Source: Bradyrhizobium sp. SZCCT0153
GTDB taxonomy: Bacteria; Pseudomonadota; Alphaproteobacteria; Rhizobiales; Xanthobacteraceae
Assembly (NCBI RefSeq): GCF_018129995.1
Contig: NZ_JAFCKS010000001.1
Span: forward strand, 345,001-409,000
DNA: 64,000 bases
Direction of reading: 5' to 3'
In this document: positions 24,468 through 32,876 of the stretch, piece by piece
Layout: each line of letters begins with the position of its first letter
Position numbering within the stretch: position 1 is the first letter of the stretch
Made by a program: the position numbers and the translations under genes
Notes under the pieces: model-generated
Database searches by the model: none
What the model was told of the DNA's origin: nothing
Seen by the model: only the letters and a program-made list of their open reading frames with translations

Positions 24468-26282
24468 ATGAACGGCATGACCACCGGCATCATCGAGCAA
24501 CCGAGAGCCGCGCGCGCACCGTCGGCTTCAAAAATCTGGCTGAAGGCCATCGAGCTCACCGCGCGGATCGAGGCGCTGCCGGGCCGGCTGTTCGCCGACG
24601 TCGTCGACGACTGGGCGCAGCGCCAACCCGCCCGCATCGCGCTGATCACCGATGACGCAAGCCTCGACTATGAGGGGCTCTCGAAACGCATCAACCGCTA
24701 TGCGCGCTGGGCGCGCTCGGTCGGCGTGGCCAAGGGCGACACGGTCGCGCTCATCATGCCGAACGGCATCGACTATGTCGCCGCCTGGCTCGGCATCAGT
24801 CGCGCCGGCGGCGTGGTCGCGCTGCTCAATACAAAGCTTGTCGGGCCATCGCTCGCGCATTGCATCGACGTTGCAAAGCCATCGCATATCATCGTCGCGC
24901 ATGAGCTGACGGCGATGCTTGACAGCGCGTCGCCGCACCTGAAGACGGAAGCAAAGGTCTGGACCCATGGCGACGCCCGCAGCGAACGCGCGGTCGATGT
25001 CGCGCTTGCCGCCCTCGACGACGGTCCGCTCTCGCCGGACGAGCACGGCGACGTCACCATCAACGACCGCGCCCTGCTGATCTACACGTCCGGGACCACC
25101 GGCCTGCCGAAAGCGGCCAGCATCAGCCATCGCCGCATCCTCAACTGGGGCTTTTGGTTCGCCGGCCTCACCGGCGCGAGCCCGCAGGATCGGCTCTACG
25201 ACTGCTTGCCGTTGTTCCATTCGGTCGGCGGCATCGTCGCGCCATGCAGCATGCTCGCTGCCGGCGGTTCGGTGGTGATCGCGGAAAAATTCTCGGCCTC
25301 GAATTTCTGGCCGGACATCGTGCGCCACGATTGCACGCTATTCCAGTACATCGGCGAGCTCTGCCGCTACCTGCTGAAGGCGCCGCCGTCCGAATACGAG
25401 AACCGTCACCGCCTGCGGCTCGCCTGCGGCAACGGCCTGCGCGGCGACATCTGGGAGGACTTTCAGGCCCGTTTCGCCATTCCCCGCATCCTCGAATTCT
25501 ATGCCGCGACGGAAGGCAATTTCTCGCTGTTCAACGTCGAGGGCCAGCCGGGGGCGATCGGCCGCATCCCGCCGCTGCTCGCCCATCGTTTCCCGGCCAG
25601 CCTCGTCAGGCTCGACCCCGGCAGCGGCGCGCCGCTGCGCAATGAAGATGGACTTTGCATTGCCTGCGCACGCGGCGAGGCCGGCGAAGCCATCGGCCGC
25701 ATCGGCACGGCGGACCAGGGCGGCGGCCGCTTCGAGGGCTACACCGACGCGAGCGAGACCGAGAAGAAGATTTTGCGCGATGTCTTCGCCAAGGGCGATG
25801 CCTGGTTCCGCACCGGCGACCTGATGCGGCTCGACGACAAGGGCTTCTTCCACTTCGTCGACCGCATCGGAGATACCTTCCGCTGGAAGGGCGAGAACGT
25901 CGCCGCCTCGGAGGTCAACGATGCCGTGCGCGATTTTACCGGCGTGATCGATGCGACCACTTACGGCGTCAGCATCCCTGGCACTGACGGCCGCGCCGGC
26001 ATGAGCGCGATCGTCGTGAACGAGGGTTTTCACGTGGAAGCGCTGCCTGCGCATCTCGCGCAGCGCCTGCCGGCCTATGCTCGGCCCCTCTTCCTTCGCA
26101 TCTCGCGCGAGCTCGATGCGACCGAGACCTTCAAGCAGAAGAAGACCGAGCTCGCGCGAGAGGGCTTTGATCCGGGCGCGATCCGCGATCCGCTGTTCAT
26201 GCTGGACCCGAAGGCCGGCGCCTATGCCGCGCTCGATCTGGAGGCGTATTCGAAGCTCGTCGACGGCTCGATCAGGCTCTAG
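24468..26282 (+). CDS. Long/very-long-chain acyl-CoA synthetase (FATP/FadD6 type)
   Basis: 604-residue AMP-forming ligase. The P-loop IYTSGTTGLPK is at 205-215, the FATP-specific block ILEFYAATEGNFSLFN and the motif TGDLMRLDDKGFFHFVDRIGDTFRWKGENVAASEV are characteristic of the fatty-acid transport protein subgroup, as is the C-terminal TETFKQKKTEL segment in place of the usual PRTxxGK. It would activate long-chain fatty acids at the inner membrane. It precedes an ACP cassette by 152 bases on the same strand and may supply or recycle acyl groups for it; that link is inferred. Confidence 0.9.
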   Translation: MNGMTTGIIEQPRAARAPSASKIWLKAIELTARIEALPGRLFADVVDDWAQRQPARIALITDDASLDYEGLSKRINRYARWARSVGVAKGDTVALIMPNGIDYVAAWLGISRAGGVVALLNTKLVGPSLAHCIDVAKPSHIIVAHELTAMLDSASPHLKTEAKVWTHGDARSERAVDVALAALDDGPLSPDEHGDVTINDRALLIYTSGTTGLPKAASISHRRILNWGFWFAGLTGASPQDRLYDCLPLFHSVGGIVAPCSMLAAGGSVVIAEKFSASNFWPDIVRHDCTLFQYIGELCRYLLKAPPSEYENRHRLRLACGNGLRGDIWEDFQARFAIPRILEFYAATEGNFSLFNVEGQPGAIGRIPPLLAHRFPASLVRLDPGSGAPLRNEDGLCIACARGEAGEAIGRIGTADQGGGRFEGYTDASETEKKILRDVFAKGDAWFRTGDLMRLDDKGFFHFVDRIGDTFRWKGENVAASEVNDAVRDFTGVIDATTYGVSIPGTDGRAGMSAIVVNEGFHVEALPAHLAQRLPAYARPLFLRISRELDATETFKQKKTELAREGFDPGAIRDPLFMLDPKAGAYAALDLEAYSKLVDGSIRL

Positions 26283-26434
26283 CCATGCGAAATCCGGAGA
26301 TAGGTCCAATTTTATCTGAATTGTCCAAGAAGCCATTTACTTCTGTCGGGTAAACAAAAGGCCATGGGAGGCGGTCATCAGGAGCCGCCGTCTGAACGAC
26401 GAAGAATGAACAAGAACAGAGCAGCGAGCCAGCC

Positions 26435-26680
26435 ATGTCGGTAAGGTCTAAGGTCATTGAAGCGATCCAGCAGATCGCCAAGGAGCAGCACGTCACGCTG
26501 CCCGCACTCTCGGACGATCTGTCCCTGCACGAGACGGGCTTCGACTCGCTCGCCTTCGCCATTTTGGTAGCGCGTCTCGAGGACGAGACCGGCGTCGACC
26601 CCTTCACCATCTCCGAGGACGCAGCGTTCCCCGCCACCGTGGGCGATTTCGTGCGGGCCTACGAAAATGTCCCCGCGTGA
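26435..26680 (+). CDS. Acyl carrier protein
   Basis: 81 residues. The phosphopantetheine attachment motif is ETGFDSLAFAIL (Ser38), preceded by a short acidic helix and followed by helices expected of the four-helix ACP fold. It differs from housekeeping AcpP (which has DSLDTVEL), so it is a dedicated carrier. Its last 14 bases overlap the following adenylating enzyme gene, implying translational coupling. The three-gene order ACP, AMP-ligase, SDR reductase suggests a carrier-bound acyl or aminoacyl substrate that is loaded and then reduced. The phosphopantetheinyl transferase is not in view. Confidence 0.9.
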   Translation: MSVRSKVIEAIQQIAKEQHVTLPALSDDLSLHETGFDSLAFAILVARLEDETGVDPFTISEDAAFPATVGDFVRAYENVPA

Positions 26681-28049
26681 GATCTTTGCGCTACGCGACC
26701 ATCTCGGCGCGGAGCTGACGGGCCGCACGCTGTCGGACGCGCACGATGTCGCGTCGCTGACGGATATCCTGTCGCAGACGGTCCTGGGCGGACGGCTGCG
26801 CGAGCTGTCCGGCCGCGCGGTCCTGTTGAAACTGTCCGACCAGCTCCGGTCCGGCCTTGCCATGATCGAGCTCGACGGCGTTGCCCGTCGCATGCTGCTG
26901 TGCCCGCCAGATCTCAACCCGGCATATCTCGACGCGCTGATCGCGGATGCCGGAATCGATGCCGTCGTCACCGACGAGCCGGATCGCTGGGCCGAGACCG
27001 GCGTGACGCTGGTCGTCACCGCGCAGCTGCCGCTTGAGGCCACCGCGCCGGCCAGAACCGAACGCGCGACCGAATGGCTGATGCTCACCTCGGGCACCTC
27101 GGGCGTACCGAAAATCGTCGGTCATACGCTGGAGGCACTCACGGGCGCCATCGTCGCCGAAGGCCCCGCGCGCGGACCCGCGCCGGTGTGGGCGACGTTC
27201 TACGACATTCGCCGCTATGGCGGCCTGCAGATATTCCTCCGTGCCGTCCTCTCCGGCGGCTCCATGGTGCTGTCCGATCCGGATGAGGCGCTGGCCGATC
27301 ACGTCGCGCGGCTGAACGCGCGTGGGGTCTCCCACATCTCCGGCACGCCCTCGCACTGGCGCAAGTTGTTGATGAGCGGCTCGGCCGCAAAGTTCGCGCC
27401 GCGTTACGTCCGTCTCTCGGGCGAGATTGCCGATCAGGCAGTGCTCGATGGCCTGAAGGCCGCGTTCCCCAATTCGTCCGTCGGCCACGCCTACGCCTCG
27501 ACAGAGGCCGGCGTCGGCTTTGCCGTCAATGACGGGCTCGAGGGTTTTCCGGCTGACTATCTCGGCAACCGCAATGGCGTCGAGATGAAGGTCGTCGACG
27601 GTTCGCTGCGCATCCGCTCGACGCGCACGGCGCACGCCTATATCGGCCGCAACGCCGCCGCGCTGACCGATGACGACGGCTTTGTCGACAGCGGCGATAT
27701 CGTCGAATTGCGCGGCGACCGCTACTATTTCGTCGGCCGTCGCGGCGGCATCATCAATATCGGCGGACTGAAGGTTCACCCCGAAGAGATCGAGGCGGTG
27801 ATCAACCGCCATGCCGACGTACGGATGTCGCGGGCGAAATCGCGCAAGAGCCCGATCACCGGCGGTATCGTCGTCGCCGACGTGATCCTCGCCGACGGCA
27901 CCGATCCGGCGCGTGCGAAAGAGATCCGCGACCAGATCCTGGATCAGTGTCGCGCGCAGCTCGCATCTCACAAGGTGCCGGCGGTGATCCGCTTCGTCGA
28001 GGCGCTCGACGTCACTCCGGCCGGCAAACTGGCGCGCACCGATGCATAA
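26667..28049 (+). CDS. Adenylate-forming enzyme (ACP-loading AMP-ligase candidate)
   Basis: 460-residue ANL-superfamily enzyme, shorter at the N-terminus than ordinary CoA ligases (P-loop LTSGTSGVPK near residue 140). It has an A5-like motif (HAYASTEAGVGFAV), A7-A8 (VDSGDIVELRGDRYYFVGRRGGIINIGGLKVHPEEIE) and the catalytic Lys454 in VTPAGKLAR at the extreme C-terminus. It overlaps the ACP gene by 14 bases and the next SDR gene by 8 bases, so loading of that ACP is the natural hypothesis. Substrate specificity cannot be read; a fatty, hydroxy or aromatic acid is possible. Confidence 0.82.
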   Translation: MSPREIFALRDHLGAELTGRTLSDAHDVASLTDILSQTVLGGRLRELSGRAVLLKLSDQLRSGLAMIELDGVARRMLLCPPDLNPAYLDALIADAGIDAVVTDEPDRWAETGVTLVVTAQLPLEATAPARTERATEWLMLTSGTSGVPKIVGHTLEALTGAIVAEGPARGPAPVWATFYDIRRYGGLQIFLRAVLSGGSMVLSDPDEALADHVARLNARGVSHISGTPSHWRKLLMSGSAAKFAPRYVRLSGEIADQAVLDGLKAAFPNSSVGHAYASTEAGVGFAVNDGLEGFPADYLGNRNGVEMKVVDGSLRIRSTRTAHAYIGRNAAALTDDDGFVDSGDIVELRGDRYYFVGRRGGIINIGGLKVHPEEIEAVINRHADVRMSRAKSRKSPITGGIVVADVILADGTDPARAKEIRDQILDQCRAQLASHKVPAVIRFVEALDVTPAGKLARTDA

Positions 28050-28764
28050 TGTCCTTGTCACCGGAGGCAGCCGCGGTATCGGCCTTGCGATCGGCACGCG
28101 GCTGGTGGATGCCGGCTATAACGTCATCGCAGCCGCGCGGCGCGAGAGCGATGAGCTCAAGGCGGCGATCGCGGGGTCGGAAGGGCGTCTGCATTTCCGC
28201 GCCTGCGATCTCGCGGTGATCGACGCGATCCCGGCGTTTGCAAAAATGGTGCGCGACGAGTTCGGCCCGATCTATGGCCTCGTCAACAATGCCGGCCTGG
28301 GCACCGAAGGCCTGCTCGCGACCATGCACAATTCCGAGATCGAGGCGCTGGTCCAGCTCAACGTGCTGTCGCCGATCATCCTCACCAAATATGTCGCGCG
28401 GCAGATGATGGCCGATGGTGCCGGCCGCATCATCAACATCTCCTCGATCATCGCCACCACCGGCTATAACGGGCTGTCCGTTTACGGCGCGACCAAGGCC
28501 GCCGCCACCGGATTCACCCGCTCGCTCGCGCGCGAGGTCGGAAAGCTCGGCATCACCGTGAACGCGATCGCGCCCGGCTTCATCGACACCGAGCTCACCC
28601 ACAACCTCTCCGACGAGAGCCGCAAGCGCATCGCCGGGCGCAGCGCGCTGCGCCGCCTGCCGGAGACGGATGACGTCGCGCGCATGGTGGAATATCTGCT
28701 CGGCGAGGGCGGCCGCAACGTGACCGGCACCGTCTTTACGATTGACGCCGGGAATACGGCGTAA
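28042..28764 (+). CDS. SDR family reductase, FabG-like
   Basis: 240-residue short-chain reductase with TGGSRGIG (7-14), the NNAG motif (LVNNAGLG), catalytic Ser in INISSIIATTGYNG, YxxxK in YGATK and the PGFIDTELT substrate loop, closely matching 3-oxoacyl-ACP reductases. The ATG lies within the 3' end of the adenylating enzyme gene (8-base overlap). It likely reduces a 3-keto or aldehyde intermediate held on the dedicated ACP, or acts as an accessory ketoreductase. A textbook EcfG promoter begins at 28767, just after the stop codon, but points to the next gene. Confidence 0.9.
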   Translation: MHNVLVTGGSRGIGLAIGTRLVDAGYNVIAAARRESDELKAAIAGSEGRLHFRACDLAVIDAIPAFAKMVRDEFGPIYGLVNNAGLGTEGLLATMHNSEIEALVQLNVLSPIILTKYVARQMMADGAGRIINISSIIATTGYNGLSVYGATKAAATGFTRSLAREVGKLGITVNAIAPGFIDTELTHNLSDESRKRIAGRSALRRLPETDDVARMVEYLLGEGGRNVTGTVFTIDAGNTA

Positions 28765-28766
28765 AC

Positions 28767-28791
28767 GGAACTCCGCCGCCATCATGACGTT
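28767..28791 (+). promoter_or_regulatory. EcfG-dependent promoter (full consensus)
   Basis: GGAAC (28767-28771), 16 bases, CGTT (28788-28791): a perfect match to the alphaproteobacterial EcfG promoter. The next gene is the 70-residue orphan at 28891, giving a 5' leader of about 90 bases. Confidence 0.7.
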
Positions 28792-28841
28792 GATCCGGAA
28801 CAATGACATCCAGCCGGATGTGGTCGTAAGATGCGTAGCAA

Positions 28842-28877
28842 TCGATTGGGTTACGTCAATCGATCTGCCCCAATCGA
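28842..28877. promoter_or_regulatory. Inverted repeat in the leader of the small orphan gene
   Basis: TCGATTGGG (28842-28850) and CCCAATCGA (28869-28877) are perfect complements 18 bases apart, ending 13 bases before the ATG and next to the ribosome site. It could be an RNA hairpin that hides the ribosome site or a regulator site. Confidence 0.45.
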
Positions 28878-28890
28878 CAGGGAGCAGTCC

Positions 28891-29103
28891 ATGGCCATCC
28901 CAAACATGACCGCTTCAAACGAGGGCCGGACGGAGCATGCCAGCACGAAGCCGGATGATGACGTCCACTGCCCGCCGATGACGCATCAGAATTCCGGTAC
29001 TCACGGCCATGAAATGTATCCGCAGCAATTCGTGCGGCTGGTCGGTTGCCACGACGCGTCTCTGGACGCCCTGCGCAAGCGTCAGGACGCGAAGGTGCAT
29101 TAG
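28891..29103 (+). CDS. Small orphan protein, probably stress-regulated
   Basis: 70 residues from ATG 28891, preceded by a GGGAG ribosome site; a 20-residue longer in-frame start at 28831 lacks one. The product is hydrophilic and rich in His, Asp and Thr (HCPPMTHQNSGTHGHEMYPQQF), with two cysteines and no membrane segment or signal peptide. I recognise no family. A full-consensus EcfG promoter lies upstream, so membership of the general stress regulon is the only functional hint. Metal binding through the His/Cys cluster is possible but unproven. Confidence 0.55.
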   Translation: MAIPNMTASNEGRTEHASTKPDDDVHCPPMTHQNSGTHGHEMYPQQFVRLVGCHDASLDALRKRQDAKVH

Positions 29104-29116
29104 CGCGTACCGCCGC

Positions 29117-29500
29117 TCACGTCCGATGCTTCGGCAAATCGATCCGTTCGTGTGAGAATTCCGGCGGCCCCTCGGTGAGGCGACGGATGCGGCGCTCGCG
29201 TTCGTCCTCCGGCAATGCGGGATCGAGCAGCCCCTCGATCTCGTGCACCGCGATCTCTTCGATCTTGGCGTCCGATGCGATCGGGGGCGTTGAGGCAAGT
29301 CCCGGGGACGCGATCTTCAGCCCCAATTCGACCAGCTTGCGGATCGCCTCCGAGCGCGACAGGCTCTGGGCTTCAGCCCAGGCATCGACGGCAGCGGTCA
29401 GCCTCTCCGGCATCTTCACCGCACTGATCGGATCAAGCCCCGTGCGCCGGCGCACGGAAGTGGTGGGGTCCTTGCTGCCGAAGTCGGGCACTTCGATCAT
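29117..29500 (-). CDS. Ribbon-helix-helix (CopG-like) domain protein
   Basis: 127 residues from an ATG at 29500; an in-frame ATG at 29584 would add 28 residues of atypical sequence. The segment ISAVKMPERLTAAVDAWAEAQSLSRSEAIRKLVELGL is a CopG/MetJ-type ribbon-helix-helix: a beta strand with DNA-contacting Lys/Arg, then two helices. A charged C-terminal tail (DPALPEDERERRIRRLTEGPPEF) may be a protein-protein element. Such proteins are often antitoxins or small repressors, but no partner toxin gene is adjacent. It converges with the small orphan gene. Confidence 0.65.
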   Translation of the reverse strand: MIEVPDFGSKDPTTSVRRRTGLDPISAVKMPERLTAAVDAWAEAQSLSRSEAIRKLVELGLKIASPGLASTPPIASDAKIEEIAVHEIEGLLDPALPEDERERRIRRLTEGPPEFSHERIDLPKHRT

Positions 29501-29718
29501 CCCGTGCAACGCCTGAAGATGAGCCCAGCATATCCGCACCCGGCGGCCGGCTTTTTGATGCCGATCAATGCTCCGCTGCGGCATTGCAGCGCGGCGCGGT
29601 CTTGTTGTCCGGGCTCATTTCGGCCAATGATTGAAAAGGGGGACGCCAGCCGGCGAACCCGGATCGATCCTGCTCCGTATCTCCCTCGGAAGCGCACCAA
29701 ACGTCCGGCAATCACCCG

Positions 29719-30873
29719 ATGACACCAGCCGCCCCCTTCTACGGCAGCATTCCCGTCTTCCGCGGCTTCACCAGCCTGATGGAGCCCGCACTCTATGCGC
29801 CGCTGCCGGACGATTGGAGCATCGGCGTCGCCGACATCGTCGATTCCACCAAGGCGATCGCCGCGCAGCGCTACAAGGCCGTGAACATGGCCGGCGCAGC
29901 CGTGATTGCAGCGGTGACGAATGCGCTGGAGGGCCGGGAATTCCCCTTCGTGTTCGGCGGCGACGGCGCGAGCTTTGCGGTCGCGCCTTCCGATCTCGAT
30001 GCTGCCCGCGAGGCTCTGGCCGCGACCGCAACCTGGGTGCGGGAGGATCTCGATCTTGAGATGCGCGTTGGATTGGTGCCGGTGAGCGCGATCCGCGCGC
30101 AAGGTCTCGACGTTCGCGTCGCGCGCTTTGGGCCGTCGGCTAATTTGTCCTATGCGATGTTCTCTGGCGGTGGGCTTGCCTGGGCCGACGCCGCGATGAA
30201 GCGCGGCGAGTTTGCGGTCGCGGAGGCGCCCGACGGCACGCAGCCCGATCTCTCCGGACTGTCCTGCCGTTTCGAGGTGATGCCGGCCTCGCGCGGACTG
30301 ATCCTGTCCGTGCTGGTGATGCCGACGCCCGGTGCCGATCCGCAGGCTTTCCGCAAGGTGATCGAGGACATCATCCACCTCGTCGAGCGCAGCCCGGATG
30401 GCGGCCGTCCGGTGCCATCGCAGGGGCCGCCGCTGACATGGCCTCCGCAGGGGCTGGAATATGAAGCACGCACCAAGCGTGGCGGTCCGCTGGTCGCACG
30501 TCGCGCCCGCGTGCTGGCCTACACGCTGTTCGTCTATCTGATCATGCGTTTCGACCTCAACGTCGGCGGCTTCGTGCCTGATGTCTACAAGCGGCAGGTG
30601 GTCGAGAACTCGGATTTCCGCAAATATGACGACGGCCTGCGCATGATCCTCGACTGTACCCCGCAGCTCGAACGCGCGCTGAGCGACCGTCTCGCGGCGG
30701 CGGCACGCGACGGCATCGTGCGTTACGGCCTCCACCAACAGGACGCCGCGATGATGACCTGCTTCACGCCGTCGGCGCTGCGCAGCGACCACGTCCACTT
30801 CATCGACGGCGCGAGAGGTGGCTACGCCTCGGCGGCGACGGCGTTGAAGGCGATGGCGGCGGGCGCGAGCTAG
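29719..30873 (+). CDS. DUF3095 domain protein (class III cyclase-like)
   Basis: 384 residues. Near the start SIGVADIVDSTKAIAAQRYKAVNMAGA resembles the first metal-binding motif of class III nucleotidyl cyclases, and FVFGGDGASFAV (about 75-86) resembles the second strand with a GGDG turn, as in GGDEF and cyclase folds. The remainder matches the DUF3095 pattern, with a C-terminal YGLHQQDAAMMTCFTPS. Whether it makes a nucleotide second messenger is unknown. No membrane segment is apparent. It stands alone and converges with the DUF2147 gene, overlapping by four bases at the 3' ends. Confidence 0.8.
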   Translation: MTPAAPFYGSIPVFRGFTSLMEPALYAPLPDDWSIGVADIVDSTKAIAAQRYKAVNMAGAAVIAAVTNALEGREFPFVFGGDGASFAVAPSDLDAAREALAATATWVREDLDLEMRVGLVPVSAIRAQGLDVRVARFGPSANLSYAMFSGGGLAWADAAMKRGEFAVAEAPDGTQPDLSGLSCRFEVMPASRGLILSVLVMPTPGADPQAFRKVIEDIIHLVERSPDGGRPVPSQGPPLTWPPQGLEYEARTKRGGPLVARRARVLAYTLFVYLIMRFDLNVGGFVPDVYKRQVVENSDFRKYDDGLRMILDCTPQLERALSDRLAAAARDGIVRYGLHQQDAAMMTCFTPSALRSDHVHFIDGARGGYASAATALKAMAAGAS

Positions 30874-31304
30874 CGCCCCGCACGCGTCCAGGTCTCGCCG
30901 CCGCAGAGCGCGCCGACGCAGCCTTCCACCCGCAATGCGTCCGTGCCGGTGACGGTGACACTGCTCGCATAGGTGCTGCCGTCATCGGCATTGTAGATCT
31001 GGCCGGACCATTTGTTCGGGCCTGAAGGCTGCATGCCAATGAACAGCGGCAGTCCGATCATCGGGCGCCTGGCGAGTTCGGGATTGGGATTCTTGCTGTC
31101 GGTCGCTGGCTGGCCGGTCGCGGTGTCGTGGGGCTCGCGCAGCCAGACGATGTTGCCGCAGACGCCGCCGCCGCATTTGCCGATCTTGACGCGGGCATCA
31201 CCGGCCTGGGTCAGCCAGGTCCCGTCGACGCTCTGCGCCTGCGCGGCAGTCGTGCCAAGCAGCGCAGCCAGGATGACAATGAGAGCAGCGAATCTGGAAG
31301 TCAT
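30870..31304 (-). CDS. DUF2147 domain-containing exported protein
   Basis: 144 residues from ATG 31304. A signal peptide (RFAALIVILAALLGTTAAQA) is followed by DUF2147: VDGTWLTQAGDARVKIGKCGGGVCGNIVWL, then a lipocalin-like beta pattern ending GCVGALCGGETWTRAG. Cysteine pairs suggest disulfides in the periplasm. DUF2147 proteins are small beta-barrel proteins of unknown function, often induced by envelope stress. An in-frame extension to 31358 adds residues before the signal peptide and was rejected. The 3' end overlaps the convergent DUF3095 gene by four bases. Confidence 0.85.
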   Translation of the reverse strand: MTSRFAALIVILAALLGTTAAQAQSVDGTWLTQAGDARVKIGKCGGGVCGNIVWLREPHDTATGQPATDSKNPNPELARRPMIGLPLFIGMQPSGPNKWSGQIYNADDGSTYASSVTVTGTDALRVEGCVGALCGGETWTRAGR

Positions 31305-31412
31305 GGAGGGGGCCCCGAATTGGAGGCGCCTCCATAGCAGCCCGGCAGGATAGTGCAACGCTGGATGGAATCACATTCCTGCGCCTATTTGCCTGCGCTT
31401 ATCTACCTGCGC

Positions 31413-32795
31413 TCATTTGCCCCAGCGGACGAAGGCGACCGAGGCTGCGGTCGAGAGCCCGAACACGACCATGGCGCCGCCGACCAGGGCGAACAATGTC
31501 CAGGCCGGCGCCTGCGCCATCATCAGGCCGACGCCACCGATCGCGACGATCAGAAGCCGCGCGGTCGAGGCCAGAACCGGACCGCCGACGCGCGCCGCAC
31601 CTTGCGAGGAAAAATACAGCGACACACCCATGCCGAAGAACACGAAGGCCGGCCCGGCCCAGTGGAAATAGCTGTGCGCCGCGGCGGTGACGCCGGGATC
31701 TCCGGTGAAGAGCGCCACCCACAATGCGGGATCGAGCGCAATGACGAGGCCGATCAGGCCGACGGTGATCCCGGAGGCTGCCGCCGCGGTCCAGGCCACG
31801 CGCCGCGCGCGCTTCACCTGTCCGGCGCCCATCGCCATGCCGACCATCGGCACCGAGGCGATGCCGAAGGCGAAGGTGATCGGTATCAGCAAAAACTCCA
31901 GCCGCGAGCCGATGCCGTAGCCGGCCAGCATTTCGGTGCCGAAGGTCGCCAGGATCTTCGTGAAGATCAAAATGGTGAGCACGGTCTGGAGCGGCGACAG
32001 GCAGGCGACCGCGCCGACCTTGAGGATATCCAGGAACATGGCGCGCTCGAAATGAAAGGCGCGGACCCTCAGCGGCAGCCGGCTGCGGCCGGACAAGAGA
32101 TACCAGAGGAAAAAGATCGCGGCGCAGGTGAACGCAATCAACTGGCCGGCGGCGACGCCGGGCATGCCGAATTGCGGCGCGCCGAACAGGCCGAGCCCGA
32201 GCGTGCCGCCGAGCGCGATCTGGAGCGTGCTCGTGCCGATCAACGTCATCGAAGGCAGGCGCATGTCGCCGGTGCCGCGGATCACCGAGGCCAGCGTGTT
32301 GACGAGCCAGATCGCGACCGCGCCGGAGAACAGCATCTGCGAATAGCCGCTGGCTTCCTCGAGCACGCGCTCGCGTCCGCCGAGCAACGTGAAGAACGAG
32401 CGACCGAAGGCGAGCATCATCACCGTGAAGAAAAGCCCGCCGCAAATGCCGATGATGGCGGCGTGCAGCGCCAGCGACGCGGCGCGGTCGCGATCCCCGG
32501 CGCCGAGCGCACGGCTGATCGCCGACGAGACGCCGCCGCCCATCGCGCCCGCGCTCATCATCTGTGTCAGCATCGCGAACGGGAACACCAGCGCGATCGC
32601 CGCGAGCGGGATGGTGCCGAGCCGCCCGATATAGGAGGTCTCGGCGATCGCAACCAGCGTGCTTCCGACCATCGCGATCATGTTGGGGATCGCGAGCCGC
32701 AGCAGCGTCGGCAGGATCGGCGCGGTCAGCAGGCTGGCGATGGGGGAGGCGACCGGGGCAGGCGGCACGGCGTCTATCGAGGCGTCGATCGTCAT
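31413..32795 (-). CDS. MATE family efflux transporter
   Basis: 460 residues with about twelve hydrophobic segments in two homologous halves, as expected for multidrug and toxic compound extrusion proteins. Typical segments are the N-terminal LAIPNMIAMVGSTLVAIAETSYIGRLGTIPLAAIALVFP and the second-half FTKILATFGTEMLAGYGIGSRLEFLLIPITFAFGIASVPMVGMAMGAGQ. It would export cationic drugs, metabolites or organic acids with a Na+ or H+ gradient across the inner membrane. Monocistronic; the substrate is not evident from its neighbours. Confidence 0.92.
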   Translation of the reverse strand: MTIDASIDAVPPAPVASPIASLLTAPILPTLLRLAIPNMIAMVGSTLVAIAETSYIGRLGTIPLAAIALVFPFAMLTQMMSAGAMGGGVSSAISRALGAGDRDRAASLALHAAIIGICGGLFFTVMMLAFGRSFFTLLGGRERVLEEASGYSQMLFSGAVAIWLVNTLASVIRGTGDMRLPSMTLIGTSTLQIALGGTLGLGLFGAPQFGMPGVAAGQLIAFTCAAIFFLWYLLSGRSRLPLRVRAFHFERAMFLDILKVGAVACLSPLQTVLTILIFTKILATFGTEMLAGYGIGSRLEFLLIPITFAFGIASVPMVGMAMGAGQVKRARRVAWTAAAASGITVGLIGLVIALDPALWVALFTGDPGVTAAAHSYFHWAGPAFVFFGMGVSLYFSSQGAARVGGPVLASTARLLIVAIGGVGLMMAQAPAWTLFALVGGAMVVFGLSTAASVAFVRWGK

Positions 32796-32876
32796 GTCTC
32801 ACCGGGCGGAACATTGGATGATGATCGACATATTACAGGGTTGGCTTGCCTCCGCCAGCCTTGCTTCACGCAGGGC

